The translations under genes were made by a program, and so were the position numbers. The notes beneath the pieces are model-generated. The model made no database searches. It had not been told where the DNA came from and was given only the letters and a program-made list of their open reading frames with translations. DNA of 64,000 bases from NCBI RefSeq assembly GCF_024006985.1, contig NZ_JAMXIB010000002.1:124001-188000 (forward strand), given 5' to 3'. Positions 61,440 to 64,000 of this stretch are shown here, piece by piece. This DNA is from Robiginitalea marina. GTDB taxonomy: Bacteria; Bacteroidota; Bacteroidia; Flavobacteriales; Flavobacteriaceae. The stretch's first letter is position 1. The number at the start of each line of letters is the position of its first letter.

Positions 61440-62324
61440 ATGAATGCAATGCAACGTATCGGATACCTATTGCTATTCTCCATGGCCTTTACCGCCTGGT
61501 CCCAGGACCGAAAGGACCCGGGGGCCAGGCCGCAGGAGGCCTTTTCCTACCTGATGCCCGGCCTCGCCTACGTAAGCGATGCCGTTTTCATGGGTCGGCG
61601 TGATTCCGTGGCCGCCCCCTACCTGATGCCCTCCCTGGGCTATTATCACCGTTCGGGCCTGTACGGGGAGGCTTCCCTTTCATACCTTCTCGCCTCCGGA
61701 GAAGGCCGGGTAGACCTATATCTGCTCACCGGCGGGTACGCTTTTGAAAAGGGTAAGCTAAGCGGGAATTTCTCAGGAACCGCCTACTTTTTCAACGAAT
61801 CCAGTTACAATGTGAAATCCCAAACCTCCGGAGATGTGACCGCACAGCTTGCGTATGATTTGGGGTGGTTTGAAACCAGCCTGGGACTTAGCAGTTATTT
61901 CAACCAGGAAGGCGGGCCGGACTTCTTCCTCGGAGGCTTCGTCCGACGCACCCTTTCGACCCTCGATGGCCGCCTGGTCCTGCAGCCCGGGGTATCGGCC
62001 TATGCCGGCACCCAGCGCTTTTACCAGGCCTATTACAGCAACAACCGCCTCGGTAACCGAAAGAGCGGTGGCCAGGGCGGCGGGGGCAACGCCCCATCAG
62101 ACCCTGTGGAGGTCACCCTGCAGGAAGTGGAAGCGTTCCGGATGCTGAATGTGGAGCTCGACCTGCCCATCCATTTTTTCCAAGGACACTTCATTTTCTC
62201 GCTATACCCGTCATTGGCCCTACCCCAGAGCCCATCCACCATTACCACCGATACGGGGACCTTTGTGGAAGAGTTGGATCCTGCCTTTTACCTGATCGCC
62301 GGGATCAGCTTCTGGATCAATTAA
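61440..62324 (+). CDS. Outer-membrane beta-barrel-like protein
   Basis: 294 residues. The signal peptide is MNAMQRIGYLLLFSMAFTAWSQ (a start 9 bp later is also possible). The rest alternates beta strands, PYLMPSLGYYHRSGLYGEASLSYLL, GKLSGNFSGTAYFFNESSYNV, FETSLGLSSYFNQEGGPDFFLGGFVRRTL, and ends AFYLIAGISFWIN, a typical terminal strand. No family name can be assigned safely. It lies 46 bp after the DUF6799 gene. Confidence 0.72.
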   Translation: MNAMQRIGYLLLFSMAFTAWSQDRKDPGARPQEAFSYLMPGLAYVSDAVFMGRRDSVAAPYLMPSLGYYHRSGLYGEASLSYLLASGEGRVDLYLLTGGYAFEKGKLSGNFSGTAYFFNESSYNVKSQTSGDVTAQLAYDLGWFETSLGLSSYFNQEGGPDFFLGGFVRRTLSTLDGRLVLQPGVSAYAGTQRFYQAYYSNNRLGNRKSGGQGGGGNAPSDPVEVTLQEVEAFRMLNVELDLPIHFFQGHFIFSLYPSLALPQSPSTITTDTGTFVEELDPAFYLIAGISFWIN

Positions 62325-62333
62325 GCCAGGGGG

Positions 62334-63260
62334 TTACCCATAACGCTCAAACCAGTCAAACCGTTCCCGGATGATGCGGTCCTTTTCCTCGAGGACATAA
62401 TCGAGGAAGGCCTGGGCGGTGGGCGAAAGCTTCTTCGATTGCTGCCAGATCAGGTTCCAGTGGGTAATTATGGGCAGCCCCTTTAACGGAATAATTTCGA
62501 GATCCTCATTTTTAAGCTCGTTTTTCAGCCCGATCAGCGGCATAATGGAATACCCGAGGCCCGCTATAAGGGCCTGTTTGAGGGCTTCATTGCTCATCAG
62601 CTCCAGTTTCCTTGGGTTTTTGATACCCTTTCCCTCAAGGAACCCCTCCATGGCCTTCCGGGTGGCGGAACCCGATTCCCGGAAGATCAGGGGCTCTTCC
62701 CTCAGGATTCGGATGGCCGGGCGGCGACCGGGCAATTTCCGGGCAGTACCCCCGACCAGGAAGAGCTTGTTTTGCATGAGCTCAACCCGGTTGATTTTGA
62801 GGTGGTCGGGCAAGACGGAAACCAGGGCGAAATCGACTTCATTCTGTTCAAGGCTTTGGATTACCCGGGCCTTGTTGGTCACATCCATCACAAGGTCCAC
62901 CCCGGGATTGGCGTCCATGAAATCGGTCATAAAATATGGCATTACGTACTTGGCTGTGGAAACCGTGCTCATCCGCAGCCTGCCGGCTATCTTCCCCTCA
63001 TACGCATGGGTCTTGTAATTGATGGCCTGCACCTGATGGAGGATTTGCTCTGCGGCCTCCGCGATCTCCCGCCCAAAATCCGTGATGTAGAGTTTGCGGC
63101 CGACCACTTCGGTAAGGGGGATGGAGAATTGGTCCTGAAAATTTTTTAACTGGATAGATACCGCCGGTTGGGTTAGATGCAATTCTTCTGCCGCCTTTGT
63201 AATACTCTGGTTTTGAGCGATCTTGTAGAAGATATTTAGTTGGTTCAGGGTATAGTTCAT
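62334..63260 (-). CDS. LysR-family transcriptional regulator
   Basis: 308 residues. N-terminal winged helix MNYTLNQLNIFYKIAQNQSITKAAEELHLTQPAVSIQLKNFQDQF is the classical LysR DNA-binding domain, followed by the two-lobed effector domain (LRMSTVSTAKYVMPYFMTDFMDANPGVDL to the C-terminus). The overall pattern resembles CbbR/CmpR-type members. It is divergent from a small operon and its start lies 6 bp from a palindrome that fits a LysR site, so it probably regulates both itself and the divergent genes. Confidence 0.93.
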   Translation of the reverse strand: MNYTLNQLNIFYKIAQNQSITKAAEELHLTQPAVSIQLKNFQDQFSIPLTEVVGRKLYITDFGREIAEAAEQILHQVQAINYKTHAYEGKIAGRLRMSTVSTAKYVMPYFMTDFMDANPGVDLVMDVTNKARVIQSLEQNEVDFALVSVLPDHLKINRVELMQNKLFLVGGTARKLPGRRPAIRILREEPLIFRESGSATRKAMEGFLEGKGIKNPRKLELMSNEALKQALIAGLGYSIMPLIGLKNELKNEDLEIIPLKGLPIITHWNLIWQQSKKLSPTAQAFLDYVLEEKDRIIRERFDWFERYG

Positions 63261-63265
63261 AAAAT

Positions 63266-63282
63266 ATATTAATGTTTAATAT
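63266..63282. promoter_or_regulatory. Candidate LysR operator (dyad in the divergent promoter)
   Basis: ATATTA-ATGTT-TAATAT is a perfect 6-bp inverted repeat across 5 bp and contains the T-N11-A signature of LysR sites (T67 to A79). It lies between the LysR start (63260) and the divergent operon start (63348). Confidence 0.6.
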
Positions 63283-63347
63283 CATAAATATAAATAAAAA
63301 TATATAAAAAACATCCAGCACCTTTGTCCTAGAAATAGAACCACCTT

Positions 63348-63626
63348 ATGGAGTATTCCTACGATTACAGACAGGCCGGGGATCTGGACAGGGGCCAGCA
63401 CGCAAACCTCCGGGAAACCTCACGAATCCCCCGGGCAGCCGCATTGATCAGGCTGCAGGCGCTGGCGGGAGCCATTTTTTTTGGGGCCCTGCTGTTGCTG
63501 TCCTGGAACCTCAAGGGCCTTTTTATGACGGAAATTGCCGCCGTAACGTTTATATGCGGGCTGGTTTTCCTGATCCGATACCAGAATGCCGCATCTTCTA
63601 ACGATACCCAGAAAATCAACCCATGA
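63348..63626 (+). CDS. Small membrane protein, first gene of the LysR-divergent operon
   Basis: 92 residues. A hydrophilic N-terminus (MEYSYDYRQAGDLDRGQHANLRETSRIPRAAALIRLQ) leads to two helices (ALAGAIFFGALLLLSWNL, MTEIAAVTFICGLVFLIRY). No family recognised. A near-consensus CACCTTTG (63319-63326) could be its -7 element. Its stop overlaps the next start by 4 bp (ATGA). Confidence 0.65.
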   Translation: MEYSYDYRQAGDLDRGQHANLRETSRIPRAAALIRLQALAGAIFFGALLLLSWNLKGLFMTEIAAVTFICGLVFLIRYQNAASSNDTQKINP

Positions 63627-63940
63627 AAAAAGATCCAAACTTTTCGGAAGCACAAACCATTACCCACCAGGACGTACAACTGGTCAGGGGGACCTTTACC
63701 CCTTCTGAAGCCGCAGATGTGATCCTGTCGCTGCTCGACGAAAAAATCAATTTCCATAAATTGCAGCGCCTGCGCTGGTGTGAAGGGTATTTCAAGGCAG
63801 ACACCTCTTACGCCGACCAGCGGATTGCCGAGCTGGAGGCCGAGAAGGTGCTGGCGCGGAATTTTATCCGGCAGGCCCGGGAGCAGGGAAAATGCCTGAA
63901 TATCAAAGGTACCCTGGAAATCACCATGGAAAACGAGTAA
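63623..63940 (+). CDS. Cytoplasmic hypothetical protein, second gene of the operon
   Basis: 105 residues, soluble, with helical character (TPSEAADVILSLLDEKINFHKLQRLRWCEGYFKADTSYADQRIAELEAEKVLARNFIRQAREQ) and a Cys in RWCEGYF. No family recognised. ATGA overlap with the membrane gene upstream implies coupled translation. A further gene probably starts at 63980. Confidence 0.62.
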   Translation: MKKDPNFSEAQTITHQDVQLVRGTFTPSEAADVILSLLDEKINFHKLQRLRWCEGYFKADTSYADQRIAELEAEKVLARNFIRQAREQGKCLNIKGTLEITMENE

Positions 63941-63979
63941 GCGCATAGCAGCACCCGAAAGAGGCTTTCCTCCGCCCCT

Positions 63980-64000
63980 ATGGATTTACACCTGCTCGTC
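63980..64000 (+). CDS. Start of a third operon gene, cut by the window edge
   Basis: Seven codons (MDLHLLV) are visible from ATG 63980. They are too few to name a family. The opening resembles the beginning of sodium-dependent bicarbonate permeases (SbtA) in some relatives, and a CbbR-type LysR nearby would fit carbon-transport control, but this is only a guess from memory. Confidence 0.3.

Overview
The window looks like chromosome of a GC-rich marine member of the Flavobacteriaceae (a Robiginitalea-like genome would fit; inferred from gene content, not shown). The evidence is the Bacteroidota promoter signature TAnnTTTG in front of several genes, a transketolase split into two adjacent genes, many lipoproteins and small secreted beta-barrels, a DUF6090 protein, and weak Shine-Dalgarno signals. 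No rRNA, CRISPR array, prophage or complete insertion sequence was seen. One tRNA (Lys, UUU) is present.

Layout. 1-11.2 kb is core housekeeping: an AsnB-like fragment, dnaB, accA, an LptF/LptG permease and tgt on the minus strand, then divergently the split transketolase, a small outer-membrane protein, an FKBP lipoprotein, an S4-domain protein, a methyltransferase, a PyrR-like phosphoribosyltransferase and shikimate kinase. 11.2-21 kb is the accessory region. tRNA-Lys is followed by a heavily palindromic segment, a complete tyrosine recombinase that lacks the IntI-specific insertion, and a series of plus-strand, mostly AT-rich genes separated by long imperfect palindromes: a phosphatidylserine-decarboxylase-like lipoprotein, DUF6090, ParD/ParE, DinB, a VOC protein, a CPBP protease, a 34-residue membrane peptide, a frameshifted secreted protein and a SnoaL-like lipoprotein. 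Two spacers are recognisably homologous at both ends and three boundaries share a 13-bp core. This has the architecture of an integron cassette array but with a XerC/D-like recombinase, and it is the best candidate here for an undescribed system.

21-32.5 kb carries a GH16 lipoprotein, a RidA lipoprotein, and a compact operon of two DUF1538 membrane proteins with a PII-like protein and a CBS-domain protein (a likely metabolite-gated transporter of unknown substrate). It continues with an aldo/keto reductase, a KAS III-family enzyme, HemG, DUF302, and a minus-strand set of small membrane, regulatory and outer-membrane proteins. 32.7-40.2 kb holds two giant secreted BNR/sortilin-like propeller proteins flanking a secreted aspartyl protease. 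40.3-48.7 kb holds an Asp/Glu racemase, small membrane proteins, a GNAT, a SYLF protein, catalase-peroxidase KatG, an amine oxidase and a DUF885 protein. 48.8-54.6 kb is a full tripartite RND efflux operon. 54.7-64 kb has a CDF-like transporter, a secreted Gfo/Idh/MocA oxidoreductase, a serine hydrolase coupled to a Baeyer-Villiger-type monooxygenase, secreted proteins of unknown function, and a LysR regulator divergent from a small operon that runs off the right edge.

Limits: all family assignments are from reading motifs and remembered family features. No alignment, GC plot or database search was run.
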